A DNA stretch of 64,000 nucleotides. It comes from Dirofilaria immitis. Lineage: Eukaryota; Nematoda; Chromadorea; Rhabditida; Onchocercidae. The DNA lies in assembly GCA_024305405.1 (NCBI GenBank), contig JAKNDB010000109.1:6696001-6760000 (forward strand). The letters run 5' to 3'. The notes under the pieces are model-generated. The model was given only the letters and a program-made list of their open reading frames with translations, was not told the DNA's origin and ran no database searches. The translations under genes were made by a program, and so were the position numbers. Shown piece after piece: positions 47,333 through 64,000 of the stretch (positions are counted from its first letter, which is position 1; every line of letters starts with the position of its first letter).

Positions 47333-48575
47333 TTCCAGTTACAGCCATGCGCTGACATAGAATTGTTGAATTGCAGTAAAATTGTCGAAATATTTTTTGA
47401 TTGTTAACACATATAAAATTACGAGATTTGGGTTTGGAAATGGTTTGTTAACCATTTGATAAAAATATTGAATTGCACTAAAATCAATGAAACATGAGTT
47501 TTTGAGTGCTGTTTGTCCTTTTTTTTCAAATGTTCTTACTCGGTTTTATGAAAGTTCCCCGTCTCCGGTATGTTGGGACAGTCGTGCAGTTGTTTGACTT
47601 GTAAAGTTGATTTTGTATTTGTGTAGCTGTTTTGCTTATGTTGATGGTTTAATAGCACCATGGCGATCTTTTCTCCAGTGTCATTAGCATTTTTGTAGTG
47701 GATCTCAAGCTTTAGTATTACGGTTTTTGTTTTAACCATGCGTTGTTCTCAAAATTTCGTATAATTGATCTTAAGCGGAGAATAGTGTGGTTTAAATTTT
47801 AACAACAATTTATATCCATCTCGTTATAAATTCTCGCCTTCTTATGAAATGCAATATTAGCTTTTCAATGTTTAGTTTATTCAGTCAAGTTATCAAAAAA
47901 TGGTTAACTTTACTGAATTTGTTGTGTTCATCTCTTCTCGCTGTTTTCAATGGAATTTTTCACTTGCATCTACAGAATGTTCATTGACTTGATAATAATC
48001 TGATCAAGAAGTCAGTATTCCTTCGTTATTAACTCTTGGTTTGCTTACTTTCTTATATTGTTCTGAAAGAATATTTAAGTTCCTTTATTGTACTCCAGCA
48101 GAGTGTATTCCGGGTAACGCATCTTTTTCACTCATTTTCGTTATATTAAACCTATATTAAGGTATACAAATCTTGAAACATATCGGAAGCATAGCGTGTT
48201 CTATATTTCGCATTTGATGCGTAACAGAAATTATATTTTACATTGTTTGCTTTCTTTATTTAAATTTATGAATTGTTTCGTTTCGTTGTTGATTTCATTT
48301 GGAGATTTGTTAAAAAGAGAAGCAGAGGAAATTAATGTTGTCAGAACGCTTAGGTTCATTTCTTCACTTTTTTCGTGATCTCTCAGAAAAGTTTAATTTT
48401 TTAGAAAGAATTCTTGATAAGGAGGAATGTAGGATCAGTTAAATGAGAGATGTGAAGTTCGAGACTTTATACACGATTCCCAAGTTGGAATTGTTGAAAA
48501 TCCATGTTATTTGTTCTATAGAATTAGTGACGGGAAATAGAAACAATCTATTACTGTGATTAAGGGACCAATTGA
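47333..48575. other. Intergenic, no gene seen
   Basis: About 1.2 kb on the same strand between the MELK and ALKBH6 genes. The short open frames 47536-47739 (minus) and 48196-48378 (plus) have no domain content. The spacing is too large for a compact nematode operon. Confidence 0.5.
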
Positions 48576-49950
48576 ATGGAACCAGACATCGAATCGTGCA
48601 ACAGATTTATTGTCAGAAAGGTATTATACGGAATTATTTTGTTCTGACCTTGTTTTATCCTTTTTGGTCTAGTTTTAGCAGAGGTTTTTCTTTTTAAATT
48701 TAAGTACTAGAAACTGTTAAGGCACCACCAACTATTCGATATATTCCGAATTTTATCACCGCGGAAGAGGAGAAGTTTTTACTTTCCAAAATATATTCGG
48801 TGCCGAAACCGAAATGGCAGCAACTGCTGAGCAGACGCTTACAGAATTGGGGTGGTGTTGTGGGCAAAGGATTTCTGATTGCGGATGGCTTTATTCCTCC
48901 GGTACATTTTAATACATTTCATGGAGTCGCAATCTGCCGAAACACTCGTTTATGCATTTGATAGATTATCGTAGATAACATTTCATATTGGTTTAGTAAA
49001 AATAGATTCGGTAGGTGGAATTTCGAGACCAGATTGTTATGTTTGTCTAACTTTATAAAAGTACTAAATATCATAAACTTCCCTAGTGGCTTGATTCCGT
49101 TATCGACAAGCTAATGGCACTTGGTGATACTTTCCCTTCAGATAAACGTCCAAATCATGTGTTGGTTAATGAATATCTTCCTGGACAAGGCATTATGGTT
49201 TGTTCTAATTTTATTAAAGATGTTCGTTAAATTTTTGCAGTTTCTGATTCCTAAAAATATACAAATTTTGCTGCTGTTAAGATTTAGATAAATAATCACA
49301 ACACTATATTCTTTTTTAGGCACACACGGATGGTCTTGCTTTCTATCCGATGGTTACTACAATTTCGTTAAGTAGTGACACACTTATTGATTATTATAAA
49401 CCTATAGATCTAAAGGTTCAATTCATTATGTCCGTTTTTAAATCTTGCTAATTCGACGTTTGGGAAATCAGAAAAAGGTATAAATGAAAGAATGAAGTTT
49501 TTCCAGCGAAATAACGTCAAGGAAGAGCGTTATCTTGGTTCTATATTCCTTGAGCGACGTAGCTTAATTCTTGTTAGCGATGATGCATATACAAATTGTT
49601 TGCATGGAATTGCGGATCGACCATTTGATGTCATCTCCAATCATATTTTCAACCTTGAGAGTATCAACAGACACATCGGCGAAGTCATGAGTCGTGATCT
49701 CAGGTCGAGCTTAGATTTGAAATTAGGTTTTTCTAAAATGCGCCAAAAATACGACCGAATTGTTAACAGTATTTGAGATATACGACGTGAATTTTTTTCA
49801 ATGTTATCTTATACAGTCGTATTTGGCATAAGTGTCATCATTGGAGAATATGTTGCACTGAATAATCAAACGATAATTGTTTACTGTTTTAGGGTATCGT
49901 TGACAATTCGCAATATTCCAAAAGTGAACAAAATACTGCAACTGGTCTGA
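48576..49950 (+). CDS. ALKBH6: Alpha-ketoglutarate-dependent dioxygenase, ALKBH6-like
   Basis: Predicted AlkB-family Fe(II)/2-oxoglutarate oxygenase; the substrate of ALKBH6 is not firmly established. The ATG at 48576 gives MEPDIESCNRFIVRK, spliced to PPTIRYIPNFITAEEEKFLL and PKPKWQQLLSRRLQNWGG. The next exon has NHVLVNEYLPGQGIMAHTDG, with the Fe ligands His and Asp of HxD. Next are FYPMVTTISLSSDTLIDYY, LERRSLILVSDDAYTNCLHG (distal Fe ligand His) and, after a donor at the end of MSRDLR, the last exon VSLTIRNIPKVNKILQLV. That exon supplies the 2-oxoglutarate-binding Arg and stops at 49948-49950. The total of about 230 residues matches the family. The unspliced frame through 49776 reads past the donor and is an artefact. 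Confidence 0.92.
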
Positions 49951-52268
49951 CCTTGAGACAACAGTTTTCGTTTAAATTTTCGGACAGTTTGGATCATTTT
50001 TTCGTTCCATCTCTGTTTAAAACATTGTTTTTTTCGCTATTTTGAAATAGAGTTTTTTTTTTTTTAAGTAAAAGCAATCTACTAATTTTGCTTCTGTCTT
50101 AATGTTCTTTCGCTGGATCACAACGTTTATGTAACTTCAACTCATTCTACTCATTTGTATTTGCATGTGTGATGGGAATTCAGTTTTGAGATTTTTTATT
50201 ATCTTTCAATATTTTTGAATGCATCACTGTTATCGTAGTAACAAAGTCAAACATGAGTAGTAGTTTGCTGATTGTTTTTGAACATTTATATCGTATACAA
50301 AATAAAACAAAACTCTGAAACATATCGTACAGTTGTGGATGGACAATCAAAACTATTCTTCAGAGTTAGATTCTCGAAAAGTTATTGTTCAGAGTAGTTA
50401 CAAGTTTTAGTTGCGACAAGTTTTGAGAGTTAGGATTTCTTTTCTTGGGAGACAGAAGGCAAGTGATGAGGGTGGGGAAAGCGGTCGTTTTGAAAATTGT
50501 ATTCAGGATGGTAAGATTTATTGCATTTAGTAACAGTTAACGGTTCACTAGCTCCATAAACGCGAGTGCGGTAAAATTGTGTTACTTTGATTGCGCAATA
50601 TGATATAGTGAACATTTGGTGCGTGAGTTGACAGTTATAGCTTGGTAGCTGATCTGTTCCTTGCATGTTTGACAGAGACTAAACACCGCAACCATATGTC
50701 ATTCGCAAGCTGGCTACTATCAGCATCTTGGATTTGTGCTTTATCCGAGCGATGCCGTCTCTTGGTCTTTCGGAAATTCCTAATATGGAATAAATGAAAT
50801 GAAGAAGTTGTTTATCTCTTTGTGAGTGCTGCGGAATATTCCATTCAGGAAAAATGAATGTAACTATTTCGCATTTGAGGATGATATATTTAGCTATAAA
50901 TGAACGAAGTAATTAACTAGGCATAATTTCGCGCTGAAAGACAGTGGCAGTTCGAGACTTAGTTTTTAACATTGTAGAGAAATATTACTGTTCAAAAATT
51001 AGAATTCTTAGGCCAAGTGATTGCTAACAAATAAGTTGAAATGTGTTAACTATTTTGAAATGTGTATTGCCAGCTTTTGATCACTGTTGAGTCGGTTATT
51101 ATTTTTGCACATTTTGAAAAGGTGTAATATCCACTTCTTTGTTTAAATAGAAAAAACTACTGCTGACATATCTGAAAATATTTTCCATCACATTGTGACC
51201 TAAACGTACTTATTGCCATATGAAAATACGGCAGAAATTTGAGCTATTTAAGTCATCTGTTTGATGAACTTATTGACCTTTTTCTTCTTCTCTGGAGGGG
51301 TGCAACGGGAATTTGGGTTGAAGTAAGAATGTTTATAATTTGGAAATCAAGTCGACGCTTGCCTGGCCGGCAGATAAAGTAATTTGTTTATTCCAATGAA
51401 TAACACAACTCATACAGTAATCAGATCCTGTTATGATCAAACTTTTCGTTTTTTAGTTGCTGCTGTTGTTGCCATTCATGAAATTTTTTGAGAAACAAAG
51501 TGATCAATTTATAATGGAGATATAAAACCATGAATTTTTCAGTTCGTCCTTACATTGGAACTTGAAATTGTCGATAAAGCAGGAAATAAGTTTTGCAGGG
51601 ATTCCATTTCCAGTGATTGGGCATCTAAATTTTGAAAGAATTTCAGTTTCAGGTTGTTTATTGGTAGTATCTGAGAAATTTTATAATATTATCTGAAATA
51701 AAAAATATCTTGAATCGTCCAGAAAAATAGATGTGAATGATTCTCATGTTGATTTGCTCTGAAAGGAAATATCGGTATATAAAATGCAGGGATTGGGAAC
51801 TCAACATTAGAGATCGAAAAGAATCAAAATTAAAATAACATCTAAATTTCTTGAACAAAGATCCTAGCAAAAATACACGAAAAGCATTATTGTCGAGCAA
51901 ATTAAAAGATGAGGAGGAGTGGTTGAAGTTACCGTATTCTGGAAGATGCTCCAAAATAATCCATAGGGGTAATTTGACTAAAGAGAAGAGCCAACCCACT
52001 AATTCAGTTTGTTTGCATGTATATTATGAGAGCAGTAAAGTCATTGTGGATTGGTGAGATCATCTTAGTGGCCTAGTGTATTGTTAAAGCTAATCCATCA
52101 GGATTCAGAAGGACTCTGCGGTGAATCAAGTTGCTCTGTGGTAGCGGTTACTTTACGGTAATCAAATGTGCTGTAAAAGAATTAAATTAGGGTAAATTTG
52201 TTGCTAGCACTAAATCTTACGTATTTTAAATGTAATCCAGGAAATTCCTCGACAACTTTCTTCTGATC
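49951..52268. other. Intergenic upstream of the homeobox gene
   Basis: About 2.3 kb with no supported gene. Minus-strand frames at 50430-50666 and 51658-51999 overlap plus-strand ones and carry no recognised domain. The part nearest 52269 should contain the homeobox gene leader, with a possible acceptor about 20-30 bp before its ATG. Confidence 0.45.
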
Positions 52269-56048
<3,780 letters not shown>

Positions 56049-59000
56049 AATTACAGTTTAGGATTGTCGTGCAACCATAGAAAGCATCACAGGAGCCTTC
56101 GTGATAGATATTGTGATACTAACAAACTAAGAAATCAATCTACTTTCCATTTTCAGGAACTTCATTTCTTCGTTTCTTGTAAAACTGGAAAAAAAACTTT
56201 CTGTGCAGCTGCAGCAATCCATTATTCTGCATTTTGCTTCGCTGTAAAAATTCATCATTAATTTATTTTTGAAAAATTTTCTTTGAGATTTTAATCTCTG
56301 CAAAATTTGTGATTTCAATGTCTTTATTTCCACTTCCTTTGAATCCTGCTTACAAATTTCTTCAAAAATTAAACGCAATAACAAATTCCCGTGATTTTCC
56401 ATGTTATGTAAAAATATTTCACAACCAATTTTATTATATTATCATAATCCATGACTAAATAGTCATATTTATTCCAACTGTTGAATTTACCGTATGGTTT
56501 AAATTTTTAAATAATTCTCATCATCTTCAATTTGTAATCATCTATAAAATATGACGAATTACTCATTCTCATTACCAATTAAATGATCTGAATCACACAC
56601 AATTTTTCAAATCCATCATTTTTATTGCTCTTAAAATTATTCATGTTGCTTCTCTTCGAATAAAAGAGCAGACGAAAAATGCAGTTGCTAACTTATTGTA
56701 CTTTTCCATAGTTTTCTGAACAGAATACTTTGATTGTTTCCAGACATAGACATAGCGTGTTTTTTGGAAATAGCTTTCGGGGTTAGATTGATAAGTGAAC
56801 AATTTATTGACGAAAAAAGATTGGATTACGGTTGCCAAGGAAGCAGTGTAATATCTTATTCAATATCCGTCAAGGAACACACATATTTTGTCTCATAAAT
56901 CCTTTTGCAGTAAAATCTTAGGAAGCATAAGAAGTGACATTAATGAATTAGATGAATTCATTCAACAGTTAATTAAGTAGATTTAGAAAAGACAATGATT
57001 TGAATTTGAATTATCATATAAAATTGCTGCTTGCCTCTTTGTATTCATATTATTTCTTCACTTGTGATCTAAAATTGATTTAAAAGGTGATAGTCTGTAA
57101 GGTCAGAGAATGAATTATTGTTGACTGTGAGGAAAACATAAAAATTAAAAATTGGAATACTTTCCGTAATTGTTTGTAATAAAGTTAAGCTGTATCTTTG
57201 TCTAAATAAACATCAGTTTTAATTGAGAGCCACAAAGATTAGTTGTACTTTATGCTACAAAATTTCCTCAGATTCTAACACCTCCTTTCCATTAGTTGTT
57301 TCCACTGAACAGCATATTATACATTAAATAGAAGAATGCTCTCCTTTAACCGCGATTTGCTTTTGAATTATTAACTTTAACTTTTTATGAAAATACTCTT
57401 TTTGTCTTCGAAATTAATTTTACTTTATTTTATAGAATTACGTCACGCTGAATGACGAATACTTGTGCTGTTTAATGATTCATGACTAAAAATATTAAAT
57501 TCGATGTTAGAAAATTCTATAAATTGTATCCGATATGATAACTTAAACATAAATCGATAAATAGCAATGTGCAGAAAGCATTATATTAAAGAATTTTTCA
57601 TTGACTTATTAATCGATTAAAAATACTTTTTCTCGCATTATACATGATATTACAACAGCAAAGTGATGTAGTTCATCTCAGGTTATTTTTATTTTTATTT
57701 TTTCAATACTTATATCTTAAAATAGTCCGAAATTTTCCAAACTTTGTTAATTTCAAAATTTTTTCGATTAATATCATCAAGTTAATCAAATAAAAATTCC
57801 TTATCAAGTGATTTAAAAGAATTTTCTGTGGAATTTTTGTTCTCGAATAAAGAACATCACATGATTTTTTATTTGTAAAGTTCATAATATTGTAAGTATT
57901 CCACTTAGCATGACCTTACAGAGACCACAGATCCAAAAGTAAGACGGAATTCGTCTTCACTAAAACATTTGCAGAAAAAGGAAAAGCATCCGTTTTGACA
58001 TCCGGTTGATATTTACCACTAAGGAAAAAAAAACTCAAGTTTCTATTTTGATTTTTTTCGAAAACTTTGAAAAAATAAGAAATTTATGATTTCGATAGGT
58101 TCTGTTTGTAAGATAGTTCATTTCGCTTTTCAAATTTTAATCCACGAAACAGCTCTTATGCTAGAAACTGTACATAAGTAATCACAGTATATGATTTTTT
58201 TTGAGCAGATTCAGAAAGAAGTCGTTAATGGGAATTTTGTGCTTTTTTTGTGCAATACCTGGACAAAGTTCAATATCAAATGAATAAGTTGATAATGTAG
58301 CCGAATATGTTCGCAAAGAGAGTTGTTTGGATACTTCAGATTAAAAAAAGTTAGTCGGCATGTGTTTTCCTTTATTATTGCCAAAGTGCATTAAACTCCA
58401 GGCATTTAATAGCTACTGCTTATTTCCTATAAATTTACTTCATGGATTGCCTTCTCATTGCTTTTGAAATTCTTCCTTTTTTCTTTTTTTTTTGTATCAG
58501 TTATGTTTTGGAAAAAGCCCATCAAAAAATTGGTAAAATAAAGGAATTTTACTTCTACTTGTTCACGCTTTATGCCACAAAAGTTAAAAAATGTAGGTCA
58601 AAATCCATATAGTATAAATACGATTCCTGATATTTTACATGAATCTAAGGCTTTTTTTCCGCCTGTTCTGAGAAGCTCAATTTTGCTGCTTTCATGCTAA
58701 TTTCCCTAATCTTAATTAAGTTTTACTATCATATATTTCAGTTCATTATGCTTAAATCAAATTTTTTGAACTGTAGTTTTTGCTTTTGTACGGCAATATT
58801 TGAAATGGGTGATGTATAGCTTCTACTAGCTCCAGTATAATGATATTATTGTTACTTTTTAGGGCAAACAGTTGTTCCGGTAAGATTAGTTTTGGAATGA
58901 AAAAATTAATCATTCGTTAACAAATTGCATAATTCACTTTGAAAATTTCTGTTAATCGATCTAATTTATTTTGAAAGAATTGGTAGAAATTAAAAGTGGC

Positions 59001-59728
59001 TTTGAAAATTCTTAGTATCAGAAAGTGAAATCAATACTTGAATAATTTTTGATGAAATTCCTCATATAAATAAAATTTTTAACATAGAATTTTTCAAGCA
59101 ATAAGGCCGATAAGTAATTTTTCTGCGTAATTTTTTTCTACATATTTATTTATTACTTGAATCAAATGCGGAAGTTTTTGTTGGATGTTTCATTACAGTG
59201 GCATTATTTCTTAATTTTGAAATTTTGTAAATTCCACCCGTAATCAAGTCTTTTTAATCCGTGCTATCATAGAATTTAACGGAACAGTGCAGGCCATTAA
59301 AAACACAATAAATAGCAGTATTATATATCTAAACGAAAAGTTATATATATATGTAGATGGATAAGTGAGAGTAAAATGGCAAGAGAAAAGAACAGTATTT
59401 GAAAGTTGCATATAAAAGAAATAATGTGAAAAGCAAAATATAATGACAGGAAATAATTAACTGGCTTGGGCTTGCATCGTGAATCTGATTGGGAAAACGA
59501 AAACATCTAGTTATAAGTGTTCCTCAGTTGTTGCAAAATGGATTTCCAGTACAAGCAATTGGCTTTATTGATTTTTTTCGAACAACAAAATATAAATATT
59601 TTTATGCTTCTATTGATTGACTTTTTTTCTTTTGATGGACCTCATTGATGGTCATTGTCTCTGACAACGTTATTTCTGCCACATTTGCTAAAATGGATGA
59701 CTTTCTTAATCAGATTTAGAGTTATTCG
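56049..59728. other. Intergenic, no gene seen
   Basis: About 3.7 kb of very AT-rich sequence. The start should contain the homeobox 3' UTR. Frames at 56064-56261, 56127-56402, 56641-56838, 57703-57885 and 59321-59506 are short, overlap others or are AT-driven, and show no domain. No repeat family or RNA gene was identified. Confidence 0.45.
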
Positions 59729-62271
59729 ATGGATATCCTTCATTCAAATACTCAGAATTCCTCACTAAATCTATCGGAAAGTATAACGGCTTCAACACCA
59801 TCTCACAATAAACCGTTTGCTCATATGGCTTGCGAACGATGGCTTCACGCAAGATTGGATAATTTACGCACTAAAAGTGTCTTCAATCATGTTTGCTCTT
59901 TTTTAAATTTCAAGACAATAAAAAAAAAAATTTTGTCTTCCTACTTTTCTTCCTGTAGTCTGCTCTATTCAAGCTTTCGATTTACATTTCGAATTTTTAG
60001 AGTTTTTTTATTTGCTCCAATTTTGTTCAATTTCAATATAGCTGGAGAGTAAGAAATGAGAAAGAAAAGTTTCTAAAGTCATGAATGTGTAATCAAAAAT
60101 TCTTTCTAGAGAAGAGAATATGAATATTTGCCACAGAAACTAGAAAGAAGCTTTGTGGATTTCAATGTCAAAGAGAAAAATATTCGCGGAGAGACCCTTA
60201 TCATGTCAGTGATAAGATACGAACTAGATAAAGCAAATCAGGTTTTCCTTACTTTTAATAGAAAATTTATACAAAGAAAAATTTATCGCTAGTCCAGCAG
60301 TAAATAGAACGGCCGAGAAATAGAGTTAATAATAAATTACAGATGCGTTACATAAACTTGTTGATTCGTTCTGGATGTGATCCTTCCGAACCAGATGAAA
60401 GACAGTTTCGTACACCGCTGATGTTAGCTTGTCTGATGAGAAACGATACTGTAGCACACTATTTGATCTTGGTTTGGCTGCTTTAATTTGTTTAATTTAC
60501 TTTCATGACAATAATGAAATTGAGATTAATCACTTTAGGCAGAATTATTGTCACTCAATTGTTGTCAATAAACAGAAATTGATATATATATATACATAAG
60601 AAACCTATTTATGAGAAAATGTTACATTACATTACTAACTTTTATTATCGATTTATTCAGTTTTATTTCAATGTTTTGATAATAAGTATGTCTTTTTTTT
60701 GGATCACGTTGAGAAATTTAGGCTTATTCCTTTTAGCAAAATGTGAATCTTATGGCAGCTGATAAAATGGGCAATACGGTACTAATGTACGCCGCTATGT
60801 ATTCGCAGTCATCTCTGTTAAATTTTCTAGTAGAAGAACTCTCCAGAAGATGGTATATCGAAGCATTTCGTATCAAAAATCTAATGGGTTACACCGCAGA
60901 AAGCTTAGCTCGAAAAAATGAACGATACGTGTTTTCTATGTAATGTTTTGTTCTCAATTTTTTCATTCAGCTTGTTTTTAAACCGATGCTTTTGAGTGTG
61001 AAATTATTACGAAATTACCTTTTAGCTTTCTGCAGTATAATAAAATGGTATCCTTTTTCATATGAAAATGGAGAAGCTCCTAACGATGGTGACATCAATA
61101 TTAAGCTTGTTAATGCAAGCCTGAACGCAATGAACACCAATAGTATCGCACTGTAATCTAACAGGCTTGACTAACAAGCAGGAAAATCATGAGTGCAAAT
61201 TCATGGCTAGGTAAATCTATGCGCATACTTTTCCAGGATGTTGAAAAAGGGACGTTTACGTTTGTTGAAACGGCTTCGTGATCAAGTTTCCTCAAATTTG
61301 ATGTTTGCACCACCGTTTGAAAAATGGAATATGTATAAGAGCATTTATAAGGTAATTTTGTCCTAATATGTTACACGTTTATAAGTTGGAAATTTAAGGT
61401 GATCTTAATATATAGGATTATTTGATAAATTTTCAAGTAACATATGCATCTGCTGTTGTTTAGGAGATCTATTCGTTCGATTTCACGAAAAAGCAGATTA
61501 GAGATTTAGATTTCCCACAAAATTTCGTTCCTGTTGTTGAAAGCATTTACAGGCTAAACAGAAGTTTTTATTATGTGTACAGCGATGTGTGCAAACTTTG
61601 CAAGACAGTGCTTCATCACCAACGAGAAATTCAAAATCATCGTTACCACTGTTACGTGTTAGTATTAGAGGAAATATTAAATATTCTATATCGATAAAAA
61701 TAGGATTTGAAGCTATTTTCTAAACATCTATAACAGTGATTGATAATTCGTCTCCATTCTCTCTGTTATTAAACAAGACAGAAATGATAAAACAACTTAT
61801 CAACTCAAGATAAGGATAAAAGACAATACCGATGAAATATTAGTCTGGCGCTGTACTAAATGAACGATTAATAAATTGCTGAATTCAGTGTACAGTTATC
61901 CAAATGAGACAGGTTCTTTTAATGGACGCGAATGCCTAACTTCTCGAATAAATCTCACTAGAAAATGTCACTTTGAGGTTTTTGAAACGGAAAAAATATT
62001 TCAGGACGCAAACAGTACGCTTTCCTTGAAGAAATGTCAATCTAAGACCAATCCCGCTCCACACAATATGTTGGAAATAAATATCAACTTGCCACCCCTG
62101 TCGCAATCGCTTATAAATGCGTCAGCAGCATCAGCAAGTAAACGAGTTGCAAAACATTTTAGAGTGCAAAAGTATACTTTTCTTGTCAATTCAAGCAAGA
62201 CACAGTGTTATGGAAATGAGCATCTATTTATAATTTCTAGCCACTTGCAGCTTAGCTTATCTGTTTTCTAA
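59729..62271 (+). CDS. Ankyrin-repeat protein, possibly ANKRD34-like
   Basis: The product has a few ankyrin repeats and an unstructured tail; its function is unknown. Exon 1 (from 59729) reads MDILHSNTQNSSLNLSESIT, with an Arg/Leu-rich segment. Repeat-bearing exons give VKEKNIRGETLIMSVIRYEL, INLLIRSGCDPSEPDERQF with RTPLMLACLMRNDTVAHYLI, and VNLMAADKMGNTVLMYAAMY with SSLLNFLVEEL. Downstream exons (about 61237-61353 and from 61462) give LKKGRLRLLKRLRDQVSSNL and FDFTKKQIRDLDFPQNFVPV. A T run at 61546-61548 is probably one base short. Correcting it yields a Ser-rich segment (SSPTRNSKSSLPLL). The frame 61876-62271 may be the last exon but is not proven. The GETLIM, long first-repeat insertion and PLMLAC pattern recalls ANKRD34. 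Start, end and family are tentative. Confidence 0.6.
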
Positions 62272-63005
62272 ATTCAAAGTTTTATTGCCATATCACAAAA
62301 TTGATGAGAGAACGGCCAGAAACTGTCATCTGAACAGAATGATGAATCTGAATGGATTAATTTTATTGAGATAATTTAATCACAATTCCGATTTAACAAT
62401 TCTTCGAATAAGTATCAAACCAAAGTTTTCAGGCAACTAAAAAGCGAAAAATGGGAAAGTAATTAATTACCTGTGCGGCAGTAACAGTAAGTGAATCACT
62501 ATTCAACCACAATAAATGGAAATGCCTTCGAATATCAGATCACTTCCTAAAATTTACATGGCGTGCTAATGTATTTGCATATAGTCTGAATAACACTATA
62601 ATCATGTGCATAAAATATGCTGACATATTAGTAAATGCAATAAACTTTATTCGTTCAGAGTTTATAATTTGCATTATGCATACAGAATCAACTCAAATCA
62701 CTAAGTTATTTATCCTGCATTCTTAACCCCTGATAAATTTAAATTAGTCATCTAATACGAAAATTTTATTTCGCATGAGTAATAGTACCGCATTATTGTG
62801 ACAAAATTGCATAGATTTTTTTAGTATTTTTGAAAGACATTAAACAGACTATTACAATATTTTGATGACCAAAAGTCTCTCTGAAACTTTTTCTAGATCT
62901 AGAACTTGGTTTCCAGTAATAAAAAAATCACAGGTTTTCTTAAAAGCCTCGGAATGGAATAGAATCGTATTTAAAAAAGCGGATAGCCGCGGAAAGAAAA
63001 GCATA
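62272..63005. other. Convergent intergenic spacer
   Basis: About 0.7 kb of AT-rich sequence between the ankyrin gene and the minus-strand partial gene. No feature was recognised. Confidence 0.5.
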
Positions 63006-63515
63006 CTACACAGTAGTTTCAGGTGTTGAAGCCAACTTATACTTTCTATAAATTAGTGTTATATTATTGCTCTTTTCACTCTTTTCTTCAGATCGAACAT
63101 GAAATAAAGAATGATTTTTGTCTTCTTTTTCCAACGAGAATTCATCTGCCAAATTTCCAACACTACGTGAGAGTGTAGTTGTCGATCCTCGTTTAGTTAA
63201 CATTTCATAGTTCTTTCTCTTGAATTATTTCCAAATTTGACACATTTTAAATTGAAAATTTTTGAAATTTACGGGTAGAATTGTGTAAAATGATAGTTTT
63301 GAGATATGAATTATTTTAAATGTTCTTCGGAGCTTATATATCAATTGAGTTATCTTTTTAGAGTATGAAAATTTGATACAAATATTCAAATTTCAAATTC
63401 TTTACCTGTCCTGATTCTAGCATCCTTAGTTGTAGATTAGTTTGCTCACCATACCTATTGGCAGTATGCGATGTACTCAATCCCTCTGTTTCTTCTGCAT
63501 GCCAGTAAAGATCAT
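63006..63515 (-). CDS. 3' end of an unrecognised protein-coding gene
   Basis: Two minus-strand exons join in frame. Exon 63406-63515 (DLYWHAEETEGLSTSHTANR, then YGEQTNLQLRMLESGQ) ends in a canonical gtaaag donor. Exon 63006-63218 (RKNYEMLTKRGSTTTLSRSV, then GNLADEFSLEKEDKNHSLFH) has an acceptor at 63219-63220 and a stop at 63006-63008. The upper exon begins at an acceptor with a split codon, so coding continues upstream, possibly beyond the window end. The sequence is hydrophilic, charged and Ser/Thr-rich, as in a cytosolic tail or a disordered scaffold C-terminus. I do not recognise the family. Confidence 0.5.
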
Positions 63516-64000
63516 CTAAAAACATTATATTTCTTGCTTTGATCCTTATTCGGAACTAATGTTTGGAAATTTTAGCAGCAGATTGCATATTAAATCTACT
63601 GACGATAATTTTGAATTCAAATTATCAATGAATCTCAGATTTAAAAATTCAAATTACTACAAATGCACTTAAAATATTTATCCTAACTGTGAAAAAAAAA
63701 AAAACACTAAAAACTTTTAAATGCCATTGGACAAGTGAAAAATTGAAATTCCCATATAAGAAAACACTTTCCTAGTTAAAATTTGAAAAATATTTCGCCT
63801 ACGTATCTTAGATACAGGAGGACTTTCTCGTTTTAGATCCAAGAAAACTGAGAAACGAAGTATTCCGGAAAACAGCAAAATGCATGAATAAATACAAATG
63901 AAAAGATGTGATCACTATAAAAGTGACATCAATTACACAGAATTTTAAACGATGAATACGAATTCAAAATACATATTCAATGATAAGAATGATAGATTTG
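63516..64000. other. Window end, probable intron or upstream exons of the partial gene
   Basis: No exon could be defined confidently in these 485 bases. Because the neighbouring exon has an acceptor at 63516-63517, this is probably intron sequence of the same minus-strand gene. Confidence 0.4.

Noticed and set aside
47333..48575. MELK and ALKBH6 (or PLPBP and SLC35C1) as operons
   Set aside because: The spacers are about 1.2 kb and 0.8 kb, much longer than typical trans-spliced nematode operon gaps, and no SL2-type signal was seen.

Overview
This is a stretch of eukaryotic, AT-rich DNA. Its genes are split by many short introns with nematode-style acceptors (tttcag, ttttag), and most encoded proteins look like Caenorhabditis orthologues. 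The gene models, a nematode-type truncated mitochondrial tRNA in a nuclear mtDNA copy, and the overall composition suggest a nematode. A filarial or other spirurine parasite is my inference, not something the sequence proves. No bacterial, Wolbachia, viral or transposase gene was recognised.

Layout. 1-2686: no gene, with a long CA/TA microsatellite. 2687-5593 (-): single-finger GATA factor of the EGL-18/ELT-6 type, followed by a 7.4 kb gene-free region that may hold its control elements. 12996-16275 (-): TM9SF3-type nonaspanin. 18105-20758 (+): mitochondrial glutamyl-tRNA(Gln) amidotransferase subunit A. It converges on a parvin (PAT-6) gene at 20876-24205 (-), with only 117 bp between the stops. 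25151-30195 (-): DDX46/Prp5 spliceosomal helicase, divergent from a PLP-homeostasis protein gene (30842-32500, +). A GDP-fucose transporter SLC35C1 gene follows (33314-35510, +). 35650-36685: a composite nuclear mitochondrial insertion carrying cox2 3' end, trnH and a probable rrnL piece joined to internal nad4. 39210-41511 (-): mitochondrial seryl-tRNA synthetase, divergent from a MELK/PIG-1 kinase gene (42738-47332, +). 48576-49950 (+): ALKBH6 dioxygenase. 52269-56048 (+): UNC-30/Pitx homeobox gene. 59729-62271 (+): ankyrin protein, perhaps ANKRD34-like. 63006-63515 and beyond (-): 3' end of an unrecognised gene.

The genes do not form one pathway. They are mostly housekeeping genes (tRNA charging, splicing, cofactor and sugar-nucleotide handling, endomembrane sorting) mixed with developmental regulators (GATA, Pitx, MELK) and muscle adhesion (parvin). 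Five have C. elegans counterparts that I recall as lying on chromosome IV (egl-18/elt-6, pat-6, ddx-46, pig-1, unc-30), which suggests a conserved ancestral chromosome block.

The most consequential observation concerns the sequence itself. At least 16 conserved exons contain a one-base frameshift, almost always one base too few in a short homopolymer. This pattern fits long-read base-calling error rather than gene decay, and simple ORF calling fragments most genes because of it. I found no convincing previously undescribed biological system.
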